This document shows positions 9,954-17,292 of a stretch of 64,000 bases of DNA, piece by piece. Each line of letters opens with the position of its first letter. Position 1 is the stretch's first letter. Origin of the DNA: Sphingobium trunci (lineage in GTDB: Bacteria > Pseudomonadota > Alphaproteobacteria > Sphingomonadales > Sphingomonadaceae); NCBI RefSeq assembly GCF_022664535.1, contig NZ_JAKUJY010000007.1, positions 124,001 through 188,000 of the forward strand, in the 5' to 3' direction. A model generated the notes under the pieces. That model saw only the letters and a program-made list of their open reading frames with translations. It made no database searches and was not told the origin of the DNA. The translations under genes and the position numbers were made by a program.

Positions 9954-10817
9954 TCAACTCCAGCTTGCCATGGGCGGCAGGCTCATCAGGATGGCGTCGA
10001 TATTGCCGCCGGTCTTGAGGCCGAACAGCGTGCCGCGATCGTGCACCAGATTGAATTCGGCGTAGCGGCCGCGCCACTCCAGCATCCGGGCATAGTCCGC
10101 CTCCGTCCAGTCTTCTCCCATCCGTCGCCGGACGATGGGCGGGAAGGCCTGGAGGAAGGCCTCGCCCACATCGCGGGTGAAGGCGAAATGGGCGTCGAAC
10201 GCGGCATCGTCGGCGCATTCCAGATGATCGTAGAAAATGCCGCCGACGCCGCGATGGACGTTGCGGTGGGGAATGAAGAAATATTCGTCGGCCCATTGGC
10301 GGAAGCGGGGATAATAGTCCGCGTCATGCGCATCGCAGGCGGCTTTCAGCGCTTCATGAAAATGTGCCGTATCCTCCGCGCGCGGGAGCGGGGGGTTGAG
10401 GTCCGCGCCGCCGCCGAACCAGCTTTTCGCCGTCACCAGATAGCGCGTGTTCATGTGCACGGCGGGAACATGCGGATTCGCCATGTGCGCGACCAGGCTG
10501 ATGCCGGTGGCGAAGAAGCTGGGGTCGTCGGAAGCGCCATGGATGGTCTTGGCGAATTCGGGGGAAAAGGCGCCGCTGACGGTCGAGACATTGACGCCGA
10601 CCTTCTCGAATATCCTGCCCTTCATGACGCCGCGCACGCCGCCGCCGCCTTCCCCGGGCGTCAGGCCGGGCGCTTCACGATCCCAGGCGATATAGTCGAA
10701 CCGGGCTTCCGACCCCGCCTCGCGCTCGATCGCCTCGAATTCGGCGCAGATGCGGTCGCGTAGCGATTCGAACCAGTTTCGGGCGGCTTGCTGTTGGGGA
10801 TTCAGGTTCAGCGTCAT
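9954..10817 (-). CDS. hemF: Oxygen-dependent coproporphyrinogen III oxidase
   Basis: Decarboxylates coproporphyrinogen III to protoporphyrinogen IX with O2 in haem synthesis. Of 287 residues, the family blocks GVNVSTVSG, PAVHMNTRYL, FGGGADLNP, HFHEALKAACDAHDADYYPRFRQWADEYFFIPHR (segment) and EFNLVHDRGTLFGLKTGGN are all present. The ATG overlaps the trmL stop (ATGA at 10814-10817). A single HemF suggests aerobic haem synthesis, consistent with the bc1 complex encoded next door. Confidence 0.97.
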   Translation of the reverse strand: MTLNLNPQQQAARNWFESLRDRICAEFEAIEREAGSEARFDYIAWDREAPGLTPGEGGGGVRGVMKGRIFEKVGVNVSTVSGAFSPEFAKTIHGASDDPSFFATGISLVAHMANPHVPAVHMNTRYLVTAKSWFGGGADLNPPLPRAEDTAHFHEALKAACDAHDADYYPRFRQWADEYFFIPHRNVHRGVGGIFYDHLECADDAAFDAHFAFTRDVGEAFLQAFPPIVRRRMGEDWTEADYARMLEWRGRYAEFNLVHDRGTLFGLKTGGNIDAILMSLPPMASWS

Positions 10818-11272
10818 TGCGGAAAACTTCCAGTCTGGCGAAGGGCCTCGGCGACCGCGATGCCCGTCGAAACGGCGATGTTCAAGGATCGAAAGCCGGG
10901 CGCCATCGGAATGCGCACGCGCACATCGGCCAGATCGCGCACGCTGTCGGGCACGCCGGCGCTTTCCGACCCCATCAGAAGAATGTCGTCCGGGCGGAAT
11001 TCGACGTCCGGCAGGCGCTGCGCGGCATGGCTGCTCATCAGCACCAGCCGCCGTCCTTCCGCCCGTCGCGCCGCGTCGAAGGTTTCGAAATTGGCGTGGC
11101 GAGTGATGTCGGCCGCCGCGCCATAATCCATCGCCGCCCGTTTCAGCTTCGCGTCGGAAAAGGCGAATCCCATCGGCATGACGATATCCACCGGCACGGA
11201 AAAACAGGCGGCAAGGCGCAGGATCGCGCCGACATTGCCAGCGATTTCGGGTTGATACAGGGCAATACGCAT
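10814..11272 (-). CDS. trmL: tRNA (cytidine/uridine-34 2'-O)-methyltransferase
   Basis: A small SPOUT methyltransferase that 2'-O-methylates the wobble base of certain leucine tRNAs. N-terminus MRIALYQPEIAGNVGAILRLA is the family signature (PEIPxNxGxxxR type). Knot motifs follow: LLMGSESAGVPDSV and IPMAPGFRSLNIAVSTGIAVAE. With ATG 11270-11272 the length is 152. An in-frame ATG at 11282-11284 is possible but adds nothing conserved. It is the first gene of the trmL-hemF-GNAT operon and divergent from petA. Confidence 0.92.
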   Translation of the reverse strand: MRIALYQPEIAGNVGAILRLAACFSVPVDIVMPMGFAFSDAKLKRAAMDYGAAADITRHANFETFDAARRAEGRRLVLMSSHAAQRLPDVEFRPDDILLMGSESAGVPDSVRDLADVRVRIPMAPGFRSLNIAVSTGIAVAEALRQTGSFPQ

Positions 11273-11476
11273 GTCCCGCGCCATAGAACAGCCCGGCAAA
11301 TTGTCATAGCCTGTCTAAATTGCTTGGCAAAGGGCGTATCCTACGGTTATCAGGCCTGCAAACCGCGCCAGGGGGAAAGGCGCGTCCACTTGCCTGGGCG
11401 CCGCGGCTCTCCTGATAATCATAGCCAAACAGGCAATGCGGCGGGGCCAGTGACGTTCTTGCAAGGGTTGAGGTGC

Positions 11477-12043
11477 ATGACGACTGTTGAGCATGTGGAG
11501 AGTGAGGGGCCATCGGGGGGTGACGGAGTTCGCCGCCGCGATTTCATCAACATCGCAGCCGTGAGCTTTGCTGGCGTCGGTGCGGTCGCGGTCGTCGTGC
11601 CGCTGATCGACCAGATGAATCCCAGCGCTGACGTGTTGGCTCTGGCGTCGACGGAGGTCGATCTTTCCGCGATCCAGCCGGGCCAGGCGATCAAGACGAC
11701 CTTCCGCTCGCAGCCTTTGTTCGTGCGGCACCTGACCGACAAGGAAATCGCCGAGGCGGACAAGGTCGATCCGTCCACGCTGCGCGACCCGCAGACGCTG
11801 GAGCAGCGCACCGTCGACGGCAAGAAGCAGTGGCTGATCACCATGGGCGTGTGCACCCATCTGGGCTGCGTGCCGCTGGGCGCGGGCGAGGGGGAGAATC
11901 GCGGCGAGTTCGGCGGCTATTTCTGCCCCTGCCACGGATCGTCCTACGACACCGCGGCCCGCATCCGCAAAGGCCCTGCGCCGAAGAACCTGGAAGTGCC
12001 GAAGTACAGCTTCACTTCCGATACCGCCATTCTCGTGGGTTGA
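11477..12043 (+). CDS. petA: Ubiquinol-cytochrome c reductase, Rieske iron-sulfur subunit
   Basis: Carries the 2Fe-2S cluster that takes the first electron from ubiquinol in complex III. Cluster motifs: CTHLGC (C126, H128 ligands; C131 disulfide) and CPCHGS (C150, H153 ligands; C152 disulfide). The N-terminal helix is preceded by RRRDFINIAAVSF, a twin-arginine signal-anchor as usual for Rieske proteins. ATG 11477 after GGGTTGAGG gives 188 residues; the frame open to 10817 is antisense to trmL and rejected. First gene of petABC. Confidence 0.97.
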   Translation: MTTVEHVESEGPSGGDGVRRRDFINIAAVSFAGVGAVAVVVPLIDQMNPSADVLALASTEVDLSAIQPGQAIKTTFRSQPLFVRHLTDKEIAEADKVDPSTLRDPQTLEQRTVDGKKQWLITMGVCTHLGCVPLGAGEGENRGEFGGYFCPCHGSSYDTAARIRKGPAPKNLEVPKYSFTSDTAILVG

Positions 12044-12054
12044 GGGGGTAGAAG

Positions 12055-13347
12055 ATGAGCTTTCCCTGGGCTGAACAATATACTCCCAAGCATCCCGCGA
12101 TGCAGTGGATCGACGAGAAGCTGCCGCTGCCGCGCCTCGTCTACAACGCAATCGGCGCTGGCTATCCCGTGCCGCGCAACCTCAATTATTTCTGGAATTT
12201 CGGCGTCCTCGCCGGTCTCGCGCTGGTGATCCAGATCGTCACCGGCGTGATCATGGCGATGCATTATGGCGCCAATACCCAGGTCGCCTTCGCCACCGTC
12301 GAACAGACGATGCGCGACGTGAATGCGGGCTGGCTGATGCGCTATGCCCATGCCACGGGCGCCAGCTTCTTCTTCATCGTGGTCTATCTCCACATCTTCC
12401 GCGGCCTCTATTTCGGCTCCTACAAGGCGCCCCGCGAAATGGTGTGGCTGCTGGGCCTCGTCATCTTCCTGCTGATGATGGCGACCGCCTTCATGGGCTA
12501 TGTGCTGCCCTGGGGCCAGATGAGCTATTGGGGCGCCAAGGTCATCACCGGCCTGTTCGGCGCGATTCCCGTGGTGGGCAATCCGATCCAGACCTGGCTG
12601 CTGGGCGGCTTTGCGCCCGGCAACGCTTCGCTCAACCGCTTCTTCTCGCTGCACTTCCTGCTGCCCTTCGTGATCGCGGCCGTCGTGATCCTGCATATCT
12701 GGGCGCTGCACATTCCCGGCTCGTCGAATCCGACCGGCGTCGAAGTGAAGGGGCCGCAGGACACCGTGCCCTTCCACCCCTATTACACTGCGAAGGATGG
12801 TTTCGGCGCGGGCGTGTTCCTGATCCTGTTCGCGATCATGCTCTTCTATGCGCCCAACTATCTGGGTCACCCGGACAATTATATCGAGGCGAATCCGCTT
12901 TCGACGCCCGCGCATATCGTGCCGGAATGGTATTTCTGGCCCTTCTACGCGATCCTGCGGGCCTTCACCGTGGACTTCTTCTTCGTCCCCGCGAAGCTGC
13001 TGGGCGTGCTGGCGATGTTCAGCTCGATCCTGCTGCTCTTCTTCCTGCCTTGGCTCGACACCTCGGCAGTGCGGTCGGGCAGCTATCGCCCCACCTTCAA
13101 GAAGTTCTTCTGGATCCTGATCCTTGACGTGCTGGTGCTGGGCTATTGTGGTGGTGCACCGGCGGCGGAACCCTATGTGATGATCTCCCAGGTTGCGGCG
13201 GCCTATTATTTCGCCCATTTCCTGATCATCCTGCCGCTGATCTCGCGCTTCGAAAAGCCGCTGCCGCTGCCCAACTCGATTACGGAGGCAGTGCTGGCGA
13301 AATATGGCAAGACCGGCGGCGAACCCGTCGCGGTCCCGGCCGAATAA
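12055..13347 (+). CDS. petB: Ubiquinol-cytochrome c reductase, cytochrome b
   Basis: The membrane-embedded dihaem subunit of complex III with both quinone sites. The 430-residue protein shows eight or so helices, the haem-histidine helices ([21 protein letters not shown] and [24 protein letters not shown], partial), the Qo-site signature [13 protein letters not shown], and the cd-loop [17 protein letters not shown]. It starts 11 bases after petA with GAGGGGGTAGAAG before the ATG. Confidence 0.98.
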   Translation: MSFPWAEQYTPKHPAMQWIDEKLPLPRLVYNAIGAGYPVPRNLNYFWNFGVLAGLALVIQIVTGVIMAMHYGANTQVAFATVEQTMRDVNAGWLMRYAHATGASFFFIVVYLHIFRGLYFGSYKAPREMVWLLGLVIFLLMMATAFMGYVLPWGQMSYWGAKVITGLFGAIPVVGNPIQTWLLGGFAPGNASLNRFFSLHFLLPFVIAAVVILHIWALHIPGSSNPTGVEVKGPQDTVPFHPYYTAKDGFGAGVFLILFAIMLFYAPNYLGHPDNYIEANPLSTPAHIVPEWYFWPFYAILRAFTVDFFFVPAKLLGVLAMFSSILLLFFLPWLDTSAVRSGSYRPTFKKFFWILILDVLVLGYCGGAPAAEPYVMISQVAAAYYFAHFLIILPLISRFEKPLPLPNSITEAVLAKYGKTGGEPVAVPAE

Positions 13348-13363
13348 GGGGGAGTTGACAAGC

Positions 13364-14212
13364 ATGGTACGCATCGGCGCATTTCTTGTCGGGCTCTTCT
13401 TTGCCGGCTGGCTGCTCGTGTCTTTCCTGGTCGGCGCGGTGGCCTATGTCACAGAGCCGCCCGCCGTCACCGTGGAGCATGAATTCCACCGCAATCCCAA
13501 GGAAGTGTCCTTCTCGTTCGACGGCCCCTTCGGCAAGTTCGACCAGGCGCAGCTCCAACGCGGGTTCCAGGTGTTCAAGGAGGTCTGCTCGGCCTGCCAC
13601 AGCCTGAAGTTCGTGGCTTTCCGCGATCTCAAGGGCATTGGCTATAACGACGCGGAGATCAAGGCGATCGCCAAGAACTGGGCGATCAAGACCCCGGATA
13701 TCGACCCCAAGACGGGCGAGATGTCGACTCGCGCTCCGGTTCCTTCGGATTATTTCCCCAAGCCCTTCGCCAACAATGTGGCGGCGATGGCGGCGAACAA
13801 CAATGCGATCCCGCCGGACCTGTCGCTGATGACCAAGGCCCGGCATCATGGCAGCGCCTATGTCTATTCGCTGATCACGGGCTTCCAGCCTCAGCCGGCC
13901 GAACTGCTGAAGGAATTTCCCGACGCCAAGACGCCGCAGGGGCTGCATTACAACCCCTATTTCGCCAACCTGAACCTCGCCATGGCGCCGCCGCTGACGG
14001 CGGACGGCCAGGTGACCTATGGCGACGGCACCAAGGCGACCGTCGACCAGATGGCGCAGGACGTCGCGGCTTTCCTGACCTGGACGGCCGAACCGAAGCT
14101 GGAAAACCGCTGCCGCGCGGGGCTGGCGACGATCTTCTTCCTGCTGATCGCAACGGGCTTGGCTTACATGGCCTACCAGAATATCTGGGCGGACAAGAAA
14201 AAGGCCGCCTGA
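13364..14212 (+). CDS. petC: Ubiquinol-cytochrome c reductase, cytochrome c1
   Basis: Membrane-anchored c-type cytochrome that passes electrons from Rieske to cytochrome c. An N-terminal signal (MVRIGAFLVGLFFAGWLLVS) is followed by the covalent haem motif CSACH at 75-79, the axial-Met region NLNLAMAPPLTADGQVTYGDG, and a C-terminal membrane anchor (LATIFFLLIATGLAYMAYQ). ATG 13364 gives 282 residues and lies 16 bases after petB. A terminator hairpin follows. Confidence 0.97.
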   Translation: MVRIGAFLVGLFFAGWLLVSFLVGAVAYVTEPPAVTVEHEFHRNPKEVSFSFDGPFGKFDQAQLQRGFQVFKEVCSACHSLKFVAFRDLKGIGYNDAEIKAIAKNWAIKTPDIDPKTGEMSTRAPVPSDYFPKPFANNVAAMAANNNAIPPDLSLMTKARHHGSAYVYSLITGFQPQPAELLKEFPDAKTPQGLHYNPYFANLNLAMAPPLTADGQVTYGDGTKATVDQMAQDVAAFLTWTAEPKLENRCRAGLATIFFLLIATGLAYMAYQNIWADKKKAA

Positions 14213-14238
14213 TCGCGGTCCGGAACAGGCAAATGAGA

Positions 14239-14271
14239 GGGGCGCGGTTTCATGGGAACCGGGCCCCTTTT
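14239..14271 (+). terminator. Rho-independent terminator after petABC
   Basis: GGGGC-G-CGGTT (14239-14249) pairs with AACCG-G-GCCCC (14257-14267) with one internal mismatch and a 7-base loop; TTTT follows at 14268-14271. It lies 27 bases after the petC stop and 17 bases before the apt ATG, so apt depends on readthrough or its own promoter. Confidence 0.75.
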
Positions 14272-14288
14272 CCTATGAGGGCAAGAGA

Positions 14289-14825
14289 ATGAGCGCTGAC
14301 AGTCTGGTGGCCCTGGTCCGCACCATCCCGGACTTTCCCAAGCCGGGTATCCAGTTCCGGGACATTACCACCTTGCTGGCGGACGGGCAGGGTCTGGCGG
14401 AACTGGTAGAGCGCATGGCCGCCATCGCCCGGCCGCTCGATCCTGGACTGATCGTGGGAATCGAGGCGCGGGGTTTCATTCTGGGCGCGGCGTTGGCGCA
14501 TGCGCTCGGCACCGGTTTCGTGCCGGTGCGCAAGAAGGGGAAGTTGCCGGGCAAGACCGTCGGCATCGATTACGTCCTGGAATATGGCACCGACCGGCTG
14601 GAACTGCACGAAGGGCAGATCCCCGATGGCGCGCGGGTACTGCTGGTCGACGACCTGATCGCGACGGGCGGAACGGCACTGGCGGCAGCGCAACTGATTC
14701 GCGAACAGGGCGCGACGGTGCTGATGGCGCTGTTCGCTATCGACCTTCTCGAACTGGGCGGTATGGCAGCGCTTGAGGCGGACGGGGTTGCGTCGGCGGC
14801 GATCATCGCCTTCGAAGGACACTGA
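14289..14825 (+). CDS. apt: Adenine phosphoribosyltransferase
   Basis: Salvages adenine to AMP using PRPP. The 178-residue protein has PGIQFRDITTLL, IVGIEARGFILGAALA, PVRKKGKLPG, the substrate strand YGTDRLELH, and the PRPP-binding loop VLLVDDLIATGGTALAAA. It sits downstream of the petABC terminator and converges on the nucleosidase at 14907, another adenine-salvage step. A purine-rich GAGGGCAAGAGA precedes the ATG. Confidence 0.97.
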   Translation: MSADSLVALVRTIPDFPKPGIQFRDITTLLADGQGLAELVERMAAIARPLDPGLIVGIEARGFILGAALAHALGTGFVPVRKKGKLPGKTVGIDYVLEYGTDRLELHEGQIPDGARVLLVDDLIATGGTALAAAQLIREQGATVLMALFAIDLLELGGMAALEADGVASAAIIAFEGH

Positions 14826-14854
14826 CGGTTCGATACTCAGCCATGGGCGATCAG

Positions 14855-14881
14855 GGATTGGAAAGCGGACCTCTCCAATCC
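14855..14881. terminator. Possible bidirectional hairpin between apt and mtnN
   Basis: GGATTGG (14855-14861) and CCAATCC (14875-14881) pair perfectly, extendable by one A-T pair, between two convergent genes. No T-run follows on either strand, so it is a weak terminator candidate. Confidence 0.3.
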
Positions 14882-14906
14882 ATCATCCGATAGCAGCCCC
14901 CACAGC

Positions 14907-15524
14907 TTAGACGTCCAACGCGTCTGCCAGCATATCCACCGCCTGCGCCAGTCGCTCGTCGAGGAGCGCAAGCAACTGTGTCCAGCCCAGCATGTCCGCC
15001 AGTTCACCGGGCCCGTCGGAAATGCCGCGCAGCCCCATGACCGGCACGCCGAAGCGCTGGCAGGCGCGCACGACGGCGAAGGTTTCCATATCCACCATAT
15101 CGGCGTCGATCGCGGCATAATCTTCGCCGCCGACGATATCGGCACCGGTCGACAGCCGCGCAGAGCGCAACTCAAGGGGCGTGTGCAGCGGCATTTCCGC
15201 CGGATGGTCCGAAAAGGGCGTGATCCCCTTGGGAAAGCCAAGGCGCGAGGCGTCCATGTCGCGCCAGGAGACGCTGGCCACCTGATAGACCTCACCCAGC
15301 GTGCAGATGCGCGACCCGGCCGAGCCGAGCGAGACCACCAGATCGGGCAAAACCTGCCGCTGACGCATGTCCTGCAGCGCGATACCGGTGGCGAGCGCCG
15401 CCTCCACCGGGCCGACCCCGGTCATCAGCGGGTTGAAGCGCGCCCGGAGATGGGGGCCATATTCGGCCTCTACCGCCATCACGAACAAGACCCGCCTGTT
15501 CGCAATCATTTCCCCATCCGGCAT
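14907..15524 (-). CDS. mtnN: 5'-methylthioadenosine / S-adenosylhomocysteine nucleosidase family
   Basis: Predicted to cleave adenine from methylthioadenosine and S-adenosylhomocysteine. Family features: LFVMAVEAEYGPHL at the N-terminus, LMTGVGPVEAA, SLGSAGS, and the active-site VDMETFAVVRACQRFGVPVMGLRGISDG with the expected Met-Glu and catalytic Asp. ATG 15522-15524 has AAGGGGATC upstream and gives 205 residues; the frame to 15692 overlaps manA. It follows manA after 32 bases, and converges with apt, which would use the released adenine. Confidence 0.88.
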   Translation of the reverse strand: MPDGEMIANRRVLFVMAVEAEYGPHLRARFNPLMTGVGPVEAALATGIALQDMRQRQVLPDLVVSLGSAGSRICTLGEVYQVASVSWRDMDASRLGFPKGITPFSDHPAEMPLHTPLELRSARLSTGADIVGGEDYAAIDADMVDMETFAVVRACQRFGVPVMGLRGISDGPGELADMLGWTQLLALLDERLAQAVDMLADALDV

Positions 15525-15556
15525 CGATGATCCCCTTTGACGAGCGCCAGCCTGTG

Positions 15557-16366
15557 TCAGGGCAGGCGGGCGAGCAGCCCGCTCATGCCTGTGTCCGCCG
15601 CAAGGGCGGCGCTTCCCTCGATCAGCCAGCATTCGCCCTGCCGCCAGAGCTGGCCGTCGATCGTGCCGCTCCCCGCCAGCGGAACGAACCACAGCATCTC
15701 GCCTTCGATTCGTTGCTCCGAACCCGGTCCCGCCTGCACCATATCCAGGATGAAGGGCGTGCCTGGACCCGCGACCAGCCTTTCCTCCGCCGTCACAGGC
15801 ACGATGCGGTCGGGCAGCGCATAGGGGGTCGCGACGCTGACGGCCATGGCTTGCTCCAGATGCAGTTCGCGCGGGCGGCCATAATCATAGAGGCGATAGG
15901 TGACGTCGTTATTCTGCTGGACCTCCACCAGCGTCACGCCGCCGCCAATGGCATGTACGGTGCCGGCGGGAATATAATAGAAGCTGCCCGGCACGACCGG
16001 CTTCCAGTCCATCAGACCCTCGATGCTGCCGTCCAGCGCCGCGGCCTGCAATTCTTCGGGCGTCAGGTCGCGGGTCAGGCCGATGCCCAGCCGCGCATCG
16101 GGCTGTGCATCCAATATGTACCAGCATTCGGACTTGCCCCCCGCCAGTCCCCGTTCGCGCGCTTGCGCGTCGTCGGGATGGACCTGCACGGACAATTTCT
16201 CGCTGGTGAAGATATATTTGACCAGCAGCGGCAGGCTCTTGTCCTGCTCAGGCGAGAACCAGACCTCGCCGATGCGCTTGCCGTCGGCGGCAGCGATATG
16301 AGCGGGAATGTCAGTGCGGCCCCAGGGCTTTTCGACCGTGTGGGCAAGGAGGCGGGTCGTCGTCAT
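15557..16366 (-). CDS. manA: Class I mannose-6-phosphate isomerase
   Basis: Interconverts mannose-6-phosphate and fructose-6-phosphate. The 269-residue, short-form protein keeps the zinc-site motifs KLSVQVHPDD (Gln/His ligands), the glutamate of KSECWYILDA, and YYIPAGTVHAIGGG, plus the C-terminal cupin. It lies upstream of mtnN in a two-gene minus operon and is divergent from cutC across a 182-base control region. Given the mannosidases at 24373-33237, a role in using released mannose is likely; synthesis of GDP-mannose is the alternative. Confidence 0.92.
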   Translation of the reverse strand: MTTTRLLAHTVEKPWGRTDIPAHIAAADGKRIGEVWFSPEQDKSLPLLVKYIFTSEKLSVQVHPDDAQARERGLAGGKSECWYILDAQPDARLGIGLTRDLTPEELQAAALDGSIEGLMDWKPVVPGSFYYIPAGTVHAIGGGVTLVEVQQNNDVTYRLYDYGRPRELHLEQAMAVSVATPYALPDRIVPVTAEERLVAGPGTPFILDMVQAGPGSEQRIEGEMLWFVPLAGSGTIDGQLWRQGECWLIEGSAALAADTGMSGLLARLP

Positions 16367-16458
16367 GCAGTTCCTTATGAGAAGTCTTTTCCGCGAGGCA
16401 AGCAGCCCCTGCTCGAATGAGCGGAGTTTACCGTCCGGAAGGGCTGGGACTTGGCAAT

Positions 16459-16477
16459 GGTAGCGCTATACAATAGC
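16459..16477 (+). promoter_or_regulatory. Candidate operator/promoter element upstream of cutC-GH2
   Basis: GGTAGCGCTATACAATAGC lies in the manA-cutC divergent gap. It contains a perfect inverted repeat CGCTAT-ACA-ATAGCG (16464-16478). It matches the element upstream of the TonB receptor (38612-38630) at 14 of 19 positions without gaps: GGTAGCG, then ACAATA, then C. TGGTAGCGCTA resembles half of operators used by LacI-family sugar repressors, but no LacI gene is in the window. It may also overlap the -10 box. Confidence 0.5.
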
Positions 16478-16548
16478 GTCCGCCACCGCCGTCGCCTACC
16501 GTCTTTTCCCAACCCGGCATCTTCCATCGACAGGATTTTTTGAAATTT

Positions 16549-17292
16549 ATGAGCCGTATCCAGCTGGAAATCTGCGTCGATCGCCTTTCGGATCTCGAAA
16601 CCGCGATCAGCGGCGGTGCGGATCGGATCGAGCTGTGTGGAGCGCTGGCTCTGGGGGGGCTCACTCCTTCGGCCGGCCTCGCCCGGCTGGCGGTCGAAAG
16701 GGCGCGGGCGAGCGGCCGGACCGTGCGCGCGATGGTGCGTCCCCGCGACGGCGACTTCGCCTATGATGCCGCGATGCTGGAAACGGCCGTGGCGGAGGGC
16801 GAGGCGCTGATCGATGCGGGAGTGGACGGCCTGGTCTTCGGCGCCGTGCGTCACGGGCGGCTGGATGCGGATGCGCTCGGCGGCTGGACCGCGGCGATGC
16901 GGGCCAGGCGCGGCGATGTCGGGCTGACGCTGCATCGGGCGATCGATCTGGTGGACGATCCGGTGGCCGCGGTCGATCTGGCGGTCGAACTCGGTTTCGA
17001 CCGCATCCTGACATCGGGCGGTGCGGTGCGGGCCATGGACGCGCTGCCGGTGCTGGCGGCGATGCATCGGCGGGCCGGCGGCCGCATCGTCATCATGCCG
17101 GGATCGGGTATCCGGGCGGCCAATGCGCACCAATTGCTCACGGCGACCGGCGTGCAGGAGGTCCATGCCTCCGCCAGCATGGAAGGCGATGCACCGGACA
17201 CCGGGGCGCTCGCCATGGGCTTCGCGCTGGGACCGGCACGGCGGACATCGCTGGCGGAGGTCCGGGCCTTGCGCGGGGTGCTCGACGCATGA
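16549..17292 (+). CDS. cutC: CutC family protein
   Basis: A TIM-barrel protein of 247 residues with the CutC signatures LEICVDRLSDLETAISGGADRIELC (partial), GGLTPSAGL, MVRPRDGDFAY, GLVFGAV, LHRAIDL, RILTSGG and IMPGSGI. The family was named for copper homeostasis in E. coli, but that role is weakly supported elsewhere and cutC often occurs in sugar-utilisation loci. Here it opens an operon with an exported GH2 enzyme (4-base overlap), so a carbohydrate-linked role is likely. The start is ambiguous: AGGA lies 4 bases before TTG 16540 and 13 before ATG 16549. Confidence 0.88.
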   Translation: MSRIQLEICVDRLSDLETAISGGADRIELCGALALGGLTPSAGLARLAVERARASGRTVRAMVRPRDGDFAYDAAMLETAVAEGEALIDAGVDGLVFGAVRHGRLDADALGGWTAAMRARRGDVGLTLHRAIDLVDDPVAAVDLAVELGFDRILTSGGAVRAMDALPVLAAMHRRAGGRIVIMPGSGIRAANAHQLLTATGVQEVHASASMEGDAPDTGALAMGFALGPARRTSLAEVRALRGVLDA

